Shown here: positions 11,605-23,487 of the stretch, in pieces | How positions within the stretch are numbered: the first letter of the stretch is position 1 | How the letters are laid out: every line of letters starts with the position of its first letter | From: Corinectria fuckeliana | Taxonomy: Eukaryota; Ascomycota; Sordariomycetes; Hypocreales; Nectriaceae | DNA: 64,000 bases | Direction: 5' to 3' | Assembly: GCA_019137255.1 (NCBI GenBank) | Contig: WPDH01000027.1 | Coordinates: forward strand, 615,056 to 679,055 | Notes under the pieces: model-generated | Seen by the model: the letters and a program-made list of their open reading frames with translations, nothing else | What the model was told of the DNA's origin: nothing | Databases searched by the model: none | Made by a program: the position numbers and the translations under genes

Positions 11605-11676
11605 AGGTCTCGGAGGGAGTCGAACCCTCGCTGGCGGAATCAGAATCCGCAGTCATAACCGTTAGACCACGAAACC
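11605..11676 (-). tRNA. tRNA-Gln (anticodon CTG)
   Basis: Read on the minus strand: acceptor stem GGTTTCG pairs with CGAGACC (one G-T pair). A D-arm with the usual GG follows. The anticodon stem GCGGA/TCCGC encloses the loop TTCTGAT, giving anticodon CTG, which reads CAG (Gln). The T arm contains GGTTCGACTCC, matching the pol III B box. The gene is 72 nt, has no intron and no encoded CCA, and the terminator is present. Confidence 0.95.
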
Positions 11677-12186
11677 ACCTGACGATGATGCCGGCCAATT
11701 AGAACTGCACTAAGTAGCATCAGGCTTCGCCGCGTCGCCGTTAACCCAGGAAACCAAACTTCTGTAGGTGTTAGTGGCTCAGACGTCACATATGGTTCTA
11801 GAGATGGCAGACTTGAGGCCCTCGTTTCAGGGATATAGACAGTGAAACCAGTCTTATCACTAGTCATGGAGAATTGCTAAGGTCTGTGAGATAAATCTCT
11901 CCCTCTTCATATTTCAGCGACTTCATCCGAAGTCGATGTAGGCTCTCGAAATGATTGCCTACGGTACGGTACGTAACAAAGCTAAGAATCTATATACAGC
12001 GAAAAGTAATCGTTTTGTACCTGTCCAAGAAACAACCTTATGTAACGCCTTAGATGCCTGATGCCAGACGTTGTAACCCTCTTTGAATCGTCGCAACCAT
12101 ATCCGGGCATCCTAGGGATAAAATGTAGAACCCTGTCTCCTCTCTCAACTCCCTTGATTTTGACACCACCGGTTCAAACGGCCACC
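11677..12186. other. Intergenic between tRNA and GH16 gene
   Basis: 5' flank of the tRNA and 3' flank of the glucanase gene. The 75-codon minus-strand frame 11640-11867 overlaps the tRNA and is not a gene. Nothing else is seen. Confidence 0.6.
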
Positions 12187-13212
12187 TTACGCCAGGAGAG
12201 GCCTGAAGTGCTTGTGGGAGTGGTGCATGGTGTTGCGCTTGACGGTGTAGTTGGAAGCGGTCTGCTGGTAGATCTTGATGGAGTTGACGAGCCAGTAGGC
12301 GTCGGCGAAGGCAGCCGGGTTGGCGCCGACGTAGTCCTTGCAGGTCGAGGCCAGGGCAGAGCACTCGGCGTTGTTGTTCCAGACGTCGTCGTCGCCAGCC
12401 CAGTCGCCGCAGAAGGTGGTGTCGAAGATGAGGTTGTTCTCGTGGAAGTGCTCGTCGATGTTGCAGCCGGAGCCACCGTTGAAGCGGGCAGAGGGGAGGC
12501 CCCAGGTCGACGGGTCAGGGCTGTCGCTCTGGACGTTCTCGGGGATCAGGCCGCGGGGGAAGAACCACACGGAGATGTGGTTCGACGTCCACTCGGTGGC
12601 GTAGATGCCGCCGCCGATGGCATTGAAGCCGTCGCCGTAGTTTTGGTTGTCGACGGTGCTCTGGCCGCAGCCCGTGTTGGCATTGTCGGCGTTGCAGTCC
12701 TCCTCCTCGAGGACGGTGCTTGTCAGAGAGCCCTCGTTGGAGACGGAGCAGCCCTCGTCGGTGTGAAGGGTGATGGTGCCCGAGGTCTGGGTGTTGACGC
12801 CCTCGATGACATCGATCTCTCCGGAGGTCGGCCAGTCGGGCCCAAAGAACCACATGGCCGGCCACACGCCGCAGGTGCTCCCGGGCATGTGGGCAATATC
12901 GGCGATGAAGAGGCCGTGGGTGAAGGCCTGCTGCGAGGTGACGCGGACCGACTTGCGGCCGTTGGCCGGGTTGGACGTGGTGCTGTCGACACCCATGTAG
13001 ATGGCGTCGCCGTGGTAGCCGGCGAGACCCTCGCCGTTAGCGGTCTCGGCATCGACGTACTCGACGTAGCCGTGGGTGGGATCCTCCTCGTTGAAGAAGT
13101 CGAACGAGGTGAAGAAGTTGGTGGCATCGTAAGTGGTGTTGAGGGTGTATGCGGCGTGGGCGGCTCCGTTGAGGAGGGCCGTGAGGCCTAGGGTGAGGAC
13201 CGAGGTGTGCAT
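12187..13212 (-). CDS. Secreted GH16 endo-1,3(4)-beta-glucanase-like hydrolase, 341 aa
   Basis: Intronless. The signal peptide is residues 1-20 (MHTSVLTLGLTALLNGAAHA) and the GH16 jelly-roll domain runs from about 25 to 320. The catalytic signature GEIDVIEG is at 131-138, so the nucleophile is Glu132, the assisting residue Asp134 and the acid/base Glu137. Substrate-cleft aromatics are conserved (WPAMWFFGPDWP just before the motif). Many Cys pairs are expected in a secreted fold. Fungal relatives hydrolyse laminarin-type or mixed-linkage beta-glucans, in the fungal or plant cell wall. After the typical terminal strand (NSIKIYQQ) there is a short tail with several His (HHSHKHF). The gene is strongly GC-biased, which creates a long antisense open frame that is not coding. 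Upstream is an ATG-free leader of 566 nt with a TATA box at its end. Confidence 0.92.
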   Translation of the reverse strand: MHTSVLTLGLTALLNGAAHAAYTLNTTYDATNFFTSFDFFNEEDPTHGYVEYVDAETANGEGLAGYHGDAIYMGVDSTTSNPANGRKSVRVTSQQAFTHGLFIADIAHMPGSTCGVWPAMWFFGPDWPTSGEIDVIEGVNTQTSGTITLHTDEGCSVSNEGSLTSTVLEEEDCNADNANTGCGQSTVDNQNYGDGFNAIGGGIYATEWTSNHISVWFFPRGLIPENVQSDSPDPSTWGLPSARFNGGSGCNIDEHFHENNLIFDTTFCGDWAGDDDVWNNNAECSALASTCKDYVGANPAAFADAYWLVNSIKIYQQTASNYTVKRNTMHHSHKHFRPLLA

Positions 13213-13792
13213 GATTGCTGACGTTGTAGTTGTAGCTGTAGCTGTTGGTTCGCGAGAAGAAATCTTGCTCTCTCCTGTGTCTATTTGTAAAACGAGGAGG
13301 AGTGAAGAGTCAAAAGATTGTGTGAATCGTTGCGAGTCGAGTGAAGCCAGTCACTTGGTTCGTAATGAAGAATGCTCGGTGGTTGCCAAAGTATGACAAG
13401 GCGATATATCGTCTGAGTCGTTATGCCGTCGAACGAGGGTGGGAAGGAATGCAGATATACAGCAACAATGGATCTCGCGGGTTTCTCTGAACACACTTGA
13501 GGGCTGGGAGGATGAATGAATGGGTAGATGGTAGTCCGCGTTGGGAACAATGGGACAATGAGCTTGCTGTCTCTTTTTGGTCTCGGACCAATGAGGATCT
13601 CTAGTCAATAGAGATAGTGGGAGTAAATGAAACAAAGACGGCGTGCCAGCTGCCGGAAGGATTGAACGGCGAGGTGACGGACAAGTGAGGGAGGGTGAGA
13701 GAGACAGAAGCTGTACCAGACGCTGAGGGAGAGGAAAGGGGAGGAGGAGGGAGAACAATAGCCTCACGGGGGAATGCGGCCCATCTATATAC
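13213..13792 (-). promoter_or_regulatory. Long ATG-free leader and TATA box of the GH16 gene
   Basis: No ATG occurs on the minus strand from 13213 to 13778, and a TATATAG-type box lies at 13785-13792. This fits a 5' untranslated leader of roughly 0.5 kb, possibly containing an intron. Inference from sequence only. Confidence 0.5.
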
Positions 13793-16700
13793 GAGAGCGT
13801 CTAGTAGGAGAGGTGAGAAGGGAGGTGAGAGGAGCTATCGGTCCATTACGAACACTTTACCCCTGGACATGCGCAAGCCTCGTGTAAAAGGTCAGACATC
13901 GGTTTGGAAGCCACCCACCAGCCGCCATGATCCATAGGAACACGCTAGGGACAGTCTCTCTCTCGCAGGTGTGCGCGTGCGTGTCTTTGAACAGCCCAGC
14001 CAACCAACCAACCAACGTCTTGCTTGAGTCAAGAGGCCTCAGTCAGGCCGTCGGGCCAAGAAGTGCGCGTTGCATGGTTTCTTTGTCGCTCGACTAATAA
14101 ACTCCATCCAAAGAGGTCCTCCTCCCCTGGTTCCTGGATGCGAACCACCCTGGGACGGGCAGATCTGAGCGAATCACGGCAGGGCTTTTCTTGGCCTTCG
14201 TGGGTCTGTCTCCCTGGTCTAGAAGGTACTGGCTTCTGGAGGGCGTGTCTGTATGCGTATGCGTATGCCTGCGAGTCGAGTGTGCGTCCGGGAGCCGCGA
14301 GGGTTGGGGAGATGGATCGATGGTGGCTCAGGAACAACGAGATGCTGTTGGCTGACTTTCAGTACCTAGGTTCCAATCCAGGTCAGCCGCCCGTGTCGGT
14401 CCGTCCAGGGGGCCCGGGTTTGCCTTAAGATCTAGGCAGGGGCTAATCGCTGCAGGGGGGGTTATCGCTCCAGGGGGCGGAGAGACCTAATTCCACTGGG
14501 CTGTTTCGAACCGGTAGCGCCCTGGAATAACGTCTTGGGTCCTTGGCCAATGGCGCCACGGGGGCTGGGGTCCATGCCAGGCGCCGGCTTAGGTTCCATG
14601 CCGCTGCGGCGGGACCTGGCTGTCACTGGTGTCGTCCACTGGAGCCGTGATCCCGAGAGCCCGTCGGATCCCCTGAAGGCTCCGGCTGGAACCTCCACTG
14701 TCCACTGCGCAATGGAGGCTAGCCGACGGCCTTCATCACATTGCCTCCGGGACGCGACAGTCGTTTGCATCTTCACTCCTCCACTCCTCCACTCTCTGCT
14801 CCTCTAAAGGACCCGGACAGCAAAGGGACGCGTGGAAGTAAAGAAAAGAAAGAAGAAAAAGACCGAAAAGAACTCAATGCCGCGAAAAACACGTCGAGAT
14901 ATTACGAGTCCTCTTCCATTCCCTCCCTTTATCGACAGGGTCCTAGATACGGACTGTCCACCGGCTCACTGCCCGGGGACCGGGGGTCCCTTCTCGTCTA
15001 CACGCAGCCGGGAGAGCCGATTGTCGACAAAGACCGAGCGCAGAAGCAACCAATCCACCTCACCTACCTAGCTAGGCTGGTAGGCAAGGGCCTGAAGCCT
15101 GAAGCCAAGGATGGATCGGATGAGTTGGGGATGGGACGGATGATACGACCCGAGGTGACTGGCATCGAAACGGGGGGTAAACCCCTAAAACGAAACACCT
15201 CTTCCCCCTGTTTGTCAACTTTCCACCCCGTCTTGCCCGTCTCCCGCAAAACCTTCTTCCCATCCGTATAGGGCCATCCCGGTCTTAGAACCGAGAACCG
15301 ACTGCCAGAAGAGCAATGATGCGCGTTCACAGCAAGATGAGGCACACCAACCGTCGCCTTCCCCTGGACCATACCTACAGAGTACGCCTCTCCGCCTCGC
15401 CGCCTCCCCGTTCTCCACGGTCTACGAAGTACATACATACATACATGACAAGCTTGCATACTAGTACTTGCAAACACACCCCCTACATACGTACGCACTT
15501 GCGTAGTGCACGGCAAACGAAACAGAACCAGCCTTCTCTGAAACGGAACGGGACGAAGAAGAAGAAAAGAAACATCGCAACTACGATGTACAGCATGTGA
15601 TAGACTTGATCCCCCCTACCGCCTCTGCCTCTGCCTCGAAGGCCCCTCATCCATAACCCATGTCGCTCTCCTCCTCCATCGTCCATCCATGGCTAGCCAC
15701 CGTAATCTACCCGGCTAGAGAGTTATCTGCATGAACTCTGCCTTCCTTCTCACCGTCCACGGCGCTTCCAGATAGATTAATAGCCGCGCCCACCTAAGAC
15801 AAGAAGAACGTTCCTCCTGCCGCTCCCTGCTGAGTTAAGTATGCAACCCCGAAGCGAACCTAGTTCCCCCAGCCTCGCTCCACTCTCAACACCACGCGAC
15901 TGGCATTCAACCTTCTTGCCGCCCGAGTGGACCTGGATCAGCTACAGAAAGCCCGAAAACGGGTTGAGCGTACTTCGTATGCGCATCGTGCACACAGAGA
16001 AAGAAGGAGAGACAAAGAGAGGATGCTACATACGGAGGCGTCATGCTTTTTTCTCTTTGGGACTTCATGCCCTTGCCTGGGATATCTCCGATCGGGCTGG
16101 ACAACTAACTGCCTCTTTGAGATGGCTGGCCAAGACATGCATGGTAAACGCCCGTGTGTCTGGCGCGCGGTTCAGGATCCAACAAGGGATCCAGCCAAGG
16201 ATCCAACAATAGATGGAGGGGGCACGTCACGATGAAGATAAATCTGTCCTCGGGATCCTCATGGCCTATGCGGGACTCGACCGCAGTCTTTGCTGCGCTG
16301 GTTTCACCTTATCATCCCATCCATCTTCCTCCCATCTTCTTCAATGCCGAGTCGCAGTAACCTTCACTTTACCAAGACCCAAGGCCCAAGGTTCAAGGTT
16401 CCAAGCCTCCCCCTTTACCGAAGCCTCGGATCATCGCTCTTCACCGTGCACCGTTTCTGTCTCTATTTCCCCCATCCCCGTTTCAGACAGATTGCCGCTC
16501 ACCAGTTCGGCGGGCCATTCCTCCGTGAATAAGGACCCGGATCCCGCGGCCGTGGATCGATCGTCGACTCTCGACTCGGCAGGGGTCTGTCATTTGCGGG
16601 GGGTCATATCAGACATGTCTCTCGTCTTGGCTTTTAGATCCTTCCTTGGCCTGGTCGGGATGAAGAGGATGGCCCGGGATAGGTTCAGAGACGTCGTAAC

Positions 16701-17519
16701 CGCCACGGCCTCGCGAGATTGGAGGCTCAGCAGTCATGGCAAATTTCGGTCCGCTCGCGTGCTATTCTGACAATTCACATGCTTCATCATGGTTGCTGTC
16801 ACAGTCACAATATCCATCCATTGTATCATCTTGATATGGCTGAGTCCCTAATGACCCCGATAATATTCTCATACACCGTAGCGAGCGATTTGCTCGGCTC
16901 TTCCCATTCTTTAGTCAAGAGCGGGCTGATCCTTCATTGAATCATCCTAGCCCCTCGCCCCGAGACAGCTCTGACTCTGACTTTGACTCTGCTCTGCTTT
17001 CTCGACCTTTTCATGTACATTAACCATTCATCTCTTACCCCCGGCGGGCTACACAATGTGCTGCCTCCCACCTTCCTTCCTTGCTCCTCTCAATCAAGGA
17101 ACGACGACTGGGTAGTTCGTCTCGCCTTGACATGATCAAATATGTCGCAATGCCTAGGTACCTTTCAAAGCCGTACCGTAACGTTGGAACTTCAACATCA
17201 GCCTCTTTGTTCGGGCTCGATCCCGAGCTACCTCTTCATGTCTTTCTAATGCCTTCTTGAAAGGGTATATGCATCCGAGAAAAACCAAGCTAAGAAAATG
17301 CAACGCCAGTTCAATGCCGTCGCGAAAGAAAAAAAAAAGAAGTAAACAAATGTGCTTCCTTAGCACTGACGGCTTACCGTCGTGTCGAAAATGATGATGC
17401 ACTTGGCAACAAAATGTCTTGTGTGTCCAAATCAAGACAGGAAGAATTAATCCAAGCGTGCAAGTCGCACGCGAATGGTTCGGTAGCCGCTGCAATAGAG
17501 CCGCGCCAACAGAGCCGCG
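13793..17519. other. Large intergenic region, no gene recognised
   Basis: About 3.7 kb. Visible items: an (ACAT)4 tract at 15430-15446, three GGATCCA copies within about 16170-16203, a poly-A run near 17328-17339, and a CCTAGGTACC palindrome at 17153-17162. Open frames (for example 14741-15271 and 16213-16770, plus) are Ser/Arg/Pro-rich with no domain. It may hold non-coding transcripts or decayed sequence; I cannot support a gene. Confidence 0.5.
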
Positions 17520-19013
17520 TCACAGCTTGACCCTCTTGCCGGTGAGTTTGAACCACAGAACTGCCACCAAGTCTTCCTTGAAGCGTTCCCAAGGGTTCCG
17601 GTTGAGCCAGTAGCTGAACTCGCGGTAGTAGTACATCTCGCCCCAGCAGTCGCGGCCCCATTCGCATCCGGCCATGCTGACCAAGAAGTCGCGATCGTTC
17701 CCGCTGTAGTGGACTGTGTCGTCTGGAGGATACTCGCCGTTCGGGCCTACATTTTCGTTGCACGCTCCCGGCGGAAAGCTGTTGATCATGCGCTGCGGAA
17801 GGAACGCAATGTGTTGTCGGACCCAAGGCTGCGTCTGATAAAGCTGCTCCAGGGCATCTTGCTCCTTGTGCCCCCACTGCATGTGCTTCTGTTCGTACAT
17901 CACGGGGTCCCACCACACGTCGAGCAATTGTTCGATCCACGCACTGCGCCGGACGAAGAAGGAACCTAGATTAAAGCCGCCGCAGTCTTGCGAGAGAATC
18001 AAGTTGACGGAATTGGTCTTGCCATCGCCGACAGGGCTAAGAGCATCAGCATCTAGGTAGGGTTCGTCGAAAGGATGCGAGAAGTTGTGAGGGTTGTATT
18101 CGTTGATGTCGCGGTAAATGTGACTCTGGAGCTCGTTGAAGATGTGGTCCTGCAATGAGTACGAGGGCTCCATGACGAAGGTGTTTAGGTCAAGCCACCA
18201 AACCCTTAAAAATTGGTCAGTCACAAAAGTCGGGAGACTTCGGGGACCTGGGTATAGTATGAGAACTTACCATTCGGCCTTGGGATACTTGCGTAGGGTC
18301 GACCGGATGAAATCGACCTTCTCCCAACTTTCCCTCCACTCGTGTGCGTATTTCTTCTTCGTGCCCATGTCGACAATCTCCAAGTCGTAACCCCACCTCG
18401 CAGCGTATTTCCTCTTGTTCCGCACGCTGTCGCGCTCAATGGCCCATTCGCGAGCACCCTTCCACTCCATGACGCCGCCACCAACGTTGGCAGCTAGGAT
18501 GATGACGAACTTGTTGCCGCCGCCACCAAAGGATGCTCTTCGCCAGTGGTATACGAGAGCTGGTGACTTGTTAGCCGGAAGTCTCTGGGCGGGGGAGTGA
18601 GCGTAGAGCTTACGGGAGTTGTAGAAGATGATGTAGCCGAGCAGTAGCAACAGGAGAATAAGAAGGATTAGCTTGAACCTCCTGTTCATGCGACCGAAGA
18701 CGGATCGTATCCTGCCAACCAAAGGCACCTTCCGAATCCATTGACGTCCACGTCTGGGCTTCTCCTTTTCTGCGTAGATGCCGTCGAATCGTGGGAGGCT
18801 GCTCGATATGCGGCGCATGTGGCGTGTGAAGAATCCCTTGTTCTGGGTCGAGAAGGAGGGATATGCGCTGGGGCTGTGATGCCTCATCTTGGCCGTCTCC
18901 CACGCGACGGGGCCGCTGTTGGTGGCCGGACTGGTCCCGCCGCTGTTCATGTTGAGACCAGGACTTGACCAGCCGCCGCCTGGGACGGGCGACGGGCTGC
19001 GGGAGAGGGTCAT
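17520..19013 (-). CDS. Mnn10-type Golgi alpha-1,6-mannosyltransferase (GT34), 457 aa
   Basis: Exons are 18614-19013, 18271-18559 and 17520-18204. Type II Golgi protein: a Ser/Pro/Gly-rich cytosolic tail of about 110 residues, one membrane anchor (FKLILLILLLLLLGYIIFYN, about 114-133), then a lumenal GT34 domain. Family blocks match yeast Mnn10 closely: FVIILAANVGGG, WWLDLNTFVMEPS, QDCGGFNLGSF, VWWDPVMYEQKHM, NSFPPGAC and MAGCEWGRDCWGEM. Mnn10 is a subunit of the M-Pol II complex, which elongates the alpha-1,6 mannan backbone on N-glycans. The metal-binding DxD position reads DLN here where yeast has DLD. The start at 19013 (MTLSRSPSPVPGGGW) is chosen because it matches the usual beginning of this family in ascomycetes. 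A likely leader intron spans 19031-19427. The 54-nt intron 18560-18613 is in phase and stop-free. Confidence 0.9.
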
Positions 19014-20501
19014 GCCGGGGCCGGGAGTACCTAAAGAGAGGCAAGGGTGGTGATTAGTCTGAGTGCGACGAGCGATTGAGGGACAGTGCATTTCATGCAG
19101 ACTTGAGACGGGGTTGGCTCGTGCATGGGGGAATGGGGAATGGGGAATAGGGATTGGGGATTGGGGGGGCAAATAGTAGACATGTCAAAGGGTGACATCA
19201 GCTGTTCTGCTGGATCGAACAATGGGATGCAGCAATGCGGGATGGAGGGACGGAAGGAAGGATGCGAAGATGGCACGGGAGAGAGCTGAGACAGCGAGAC
19301 ACAGCCGAAGACGGCGAGTGGGAAGCGCATCGTGGGACAAGGGACCGAAGGAGAGACAGATGTCCAAAACGAAAAAGGAAGTGCGACATGAGACATCCGC
19401 GCCGTGGAGCGCCGGGGAAGTACGTACCCAGGACCGGCGACAGGGGGGAGTGGTGAGCGCTGTGCGAAGACCGAGGGTTGATGGTCAACAGGTTGCCGGA
19501 ACGCTGTTCACTGAGGGTGAGGTTGTTGGAGGAGCGGCGGCGGTGATGGGACCGCACGGGACGATCGCTGTAGGAGCTCGAAGAGCCGCCGGGCAGCCGT
19601 GGGGAAGCCAGCTTGGAAGAGGTGGCCCGATGCGACGGACGCCGTTTGTGCTAATAAGCTCTGGCAAGGATGAAGCGACGAGTGAGTCGGGCGCAAGGAG
19701 GCCCTGGAGAGCAAATTCGAGCCCCGGGAAGAGGTGCTCTAGTAGACTGCAGCCGCAGTTGCAGGTATAGTATAGGTAGGACGAACGGGAGCTGCAAGCG
19801 CCGATGTGTGACGTATCTTGATGATGATGAGGTGACCGACTGTGAGACGGCGACGGAGAGAAGCGATGTTCTGAAGTGCTTAGCTCAACCGCACGTTGAG
19901 CTCCAGGTGACCAGGTCACGAGGCGAGGCAAAGCGTACTGTCGCGATGACAGGTACTAGTAGCCGCAAGCGGTACAGACAATAGTACAGACGCTTGCAGT
20001 TGATGTGAGGGCCGACGGGACGGATGCTGTGCCTGGTACTGGGCTGTACAGGGAGGGAGGGAGTCAGATTCGTTCGGCCGGTTCTTTTTGTGTGTGTGCG
20101 CTAAGTCGGGTATCTTTGGATGGAATGTAGATGGAGGGGCGATTTTATTTCGATGCGAGTGAGGGTCCCAGCAGCCGGGGCGGTTGAGGCACGAAGTGAT
20201 GCAATGCGATGCGAACGGTGCTGCCGTGTGATGCAGATCGAGGAGATGCGATGCGATGTGACGTCGATGCTGCGAGTGAATTGTGGTGTCGTGGAAGTCG
20301 TCGAGTTGTTGCCGTTGTTGCGTGGAGCCGTCTCGCCGATTGCGGTTTGTCTTTTTGGATGAAGTGAGACCGATGAAGGGAGCAGCCAATCCAGACTTGA
20401 TTGCCGAGAAACCAGGGCTTCGGTGAGAATGGTAAGTGGAGAGGGGAGATGGGACAAGGACAGACGGGAGAGACGCACGCAGAGAGGGCTGAAGGGGGGC
20501 G
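19014..20501 (-). promoter_or_regulatory. Spliced, ATG-free 5' leader of the MNN10 gene
   Basis: A GT-AG pair bounds a putative intron at 19031-19427 (donor GTACGT, acceptor CTTTAG). On the minus strand there is no ATG from 19428 to 20501, over 1 kb, whereas the removed intron contains several. The leader exon is also open in frame with the coding region back to about 19650 but offers no start codon. Best read as a long untranslated leader; the transcript start is not identifiable. Confidence 0.5.
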
Positions 20502-23267
20502 CATTATGGATATATTACTGCTCTTACTGTTACCCGACTTCTTAGGAGGCGCGGAGCTATGGGCTCCATGGAGTGTTACTGAACTGCAGTACAGTACACC
20601 GCAATAGGTAATTAATAAGGATTGCCGCCTCAAGATGCAGATGAGCCCTTCACCGTGCCGCAAAAGGCGACTAATCAAGGCAAATCTACTCCGTAGCTGC
20701 GAGGACCCTCTTTTGCCAATCTTAAATTTTCCTGGCGTGCCAAATAAGAAGCCGCCGGCAGGAAGGGTATGGATTGGATTGCCCACCCGTCCGCGGAGAA
20801 GGACAGACTTGCTGATAAGAGGACGACATGGCACAGCGATATCCGTGACTGACAAGAGGCAATCTACAATTAAAGGCACCTCAGACTGCTCGCCTCCCAC
20901 GCAATTCTCCGTCCATATCACGCTGGGAGGCGGGCGCGGGCGTCCAGGCGATCCAGGCGTTGGCCATTTGGCGGGAGGGAGTTGATTAGCGCTGTGGAGG
21001 GGGGTTACGTCAGGTCATTAGGTGGCCCGTTCACGCCCGGCTCCTTTCGGGCTTCTTTCCACAACAAGGGTTATCTAAGGGGTTTGGTTCATTTTGGCGC
21101 GTGTTAGCATTGCAACTATTGCCTACCTAGTAGATGGGGGAAACAAGACAGAAGGACTTGTGCGCAGATGATATGCTGCCGGCCAAGTTGTGGGCTGTCT
21201 GTTTGCATGAAAATATGTTGGCGAGATGAAGACTGTTGCAGATTTGGGTGCCGAGATGTAACGTGCTCGTCCGCGTAGATGAGGGTACTACTAGTTGTAT
21301 GTAAGGTACTTGTATGCACGGAATCATCTTGGAAGGTCAACCCGCAAAGCCACCGAAGAGTACATTGTACCACGGAGTTCGTTTCCACATGCTAATTGGC
21401 GGCTCCTCCAGGGGGGCCATTTTCGCATTTTCGCATCTTCAGGGGTTCGACAGCCTTTGGTAATGCTCTATCTAATCTCTCATTTTGCCCCTCACTGCTT
21501 CTCCTTTCCCCTGGATATGCCAGTGTGAACAGATGCACATTCTTTGTCGCACCTTGGCTGCAAGCCTCCCAGCTACTAATGTCTGAGATGAGCTCTATTC
21601 AAGGACGAGGCGGCAGAGTCTCACACTGCCATAATGACAGTTCTGAGCATTATTTCTTCTCTTCCTTAGTGAAGTTGGGAAGCTGAGAAAAAGATGAGTG
21701 TACAGAAAAAGATCCGCGTACTTCCCTAGTGTGTCACTCTACACTACCAATTGGTGGGCTGCAATGATCGGCACAACCAAGCCCTTCGTACGAAGTACTC
21801 CGCTGGGTTTGCTATGCTGTATCTCCCACAAGAGTCCGCTTGTGTGTAATTTGCCGACTCCTGCAGTACTGTTTAGACGAGTCTTTGGCCTTTCCTGGCT
21901 GCACACTCATCATTTGCCGGTTTCCAACCCCGAGTCGAGAGTTTTCGTTGTTTGCAGAGTGGGGGTCATGGCTGCTGCTGCTGCTGGGCGACGATGAGGG
22001 TGTGGTGGTCTGTCTTGGCCACCAATTGGCGACCGCCTTCTGAAGTTCTGGAACCAACAGCCTGGAACGCACACACCAGCTCTGGCCAGCAACCCCAGAC
22101 CCTGGAGCTGGAAGATTCCACGCCAGCCGTTTCAAGGTTCGTCTCAAGACTTCACGTTGGCTTCCTGGTCTTAGTTGTTGGTCCTGTTTGATGCCCTGTG
22201 GCCGACAGTACATTGAATGGCTGGCATCTCAATCAGTCACGTGACATGGCGCAGACTAGGACGTCCCCGGTTCTTCCCCCATCCACTCATTCTGTCAGTC
22301 AACGACGCTCTACTGACAGTTCAGCTCAGCAGAGTCGTTGACGGCCCGTCCTCATCGGCTCACTTGCGTCACCCCAAACCGGAATCACTTATGAGACTTA
22401 CGATGTGCAGATCTGTGGGCAAGGTCGGGTGATGCGGCGTTGCCGTGATGCGGCCAAGTGGCCGTCCCAGAGGCCACGGCTTCGTCAACCTGCGGCTTCA
22501 GATGCACCGTCGGCCTAGCACCATCCGATTCAGTCATTCACCGCAAATGGGCTCCTCTTCTGACCCCGGTTCCTGCGCCGTGTTGCCGTCGCATTGCGCA
22601 GACGCGGTCGCCAATCCCGCGGCCGCGACAAGCACCCAATCACACCTGCGCCTTAGCTTGGCGCATAGCTCTCGCCAATGACAACCCCGCAACGCCTCTC
22701 TGGGCGGCTATTCCATACTTTTGATGCGCCAACTCATTCAACCCCAGACCAGCGGCCTATGAGCCGTGGCCTTTGGGGTGAATCTTTAAGGGGGCTTTAT
22801 TTAGCAATGTTGGCAGCCCATAATTCGAGCCCAATCACGCTGGTTTGCGGCCTCGACCCTGTTGAACCCCGGCGGGGCCGCTGTTGTTGGATTTCCACCG
22901 TTCTATTGACGTGCCGTCGACCATCGGCCTCCCAAGCCTATTGTTCTTGTCGACAATCAGTCATAGGCCGCGTGCCCCCCTCCATTGTTATTCATCTGCT
23001 TTGCTCTTTTCTGGCTGCGTCATTTCCGACTTTGTTGTCGATTGGTCTTCATATTCTCACTGACTTTTTCGAGCTTCTTTCTTTTGTCGTTCCAACATTC
23101 GTCCTCTCTTTGACTAGCAGTACCTATTCGAGCTTGTCTCTCTTTGTCCTTCATTTGACTGAACGCTCTCGTCCTTTGCCCGTGATTAGGCTGCTGTCAT
23201 CATCCGTCCTTCGATTCATTCACTTTCGCCTTGCTTCCATCTACTCGATATACCAACATCAACCCAC
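20502..23267. other. Large intergenic region
   Basis: About 2.8 kb between two divergently transcribed genes. The final stretch (about 22812-23267) has no plus-strand ATG and becomes pyrimidine-rich, as expected of the leader of the downstream gene. No gene, RNA or mobile element is recognised in the rest. Confidence 0.5.
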
Positions 23268-23487
23268 ATGACATCGATCACAGGGCGACATCCGACTCTA
23301 CATGACTGAATACTACCAGCGCCATATTTCCGCCATATATCCTCCCTCTCATACCGCGCCTAATTCTATCTTCGACTCTACGCAACATGAACACCGCTTC
23401 ATCTCCTCATCCCCCCCCTTATACTGCTTCTCGAGAACCGACCGTCAGAGAACCAGTACACGAGGACTGGGAAGACTGGGAAGATGA
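23268..23487 (+). promoter_or_regulatory. Two uORFs before the 1018-aa membrane protein
   Basis: uORF1 is 23268-23309 (13 codons plus stop). uORF2 is 23302-23487 (61 codons plus stop) and overlaps the main ATG at 23387 in another frame. They follow about 450 nt without any ATG. If the transcript starts upstream of them, main-frame translation would need leaky scanning. Confidence 0.45.
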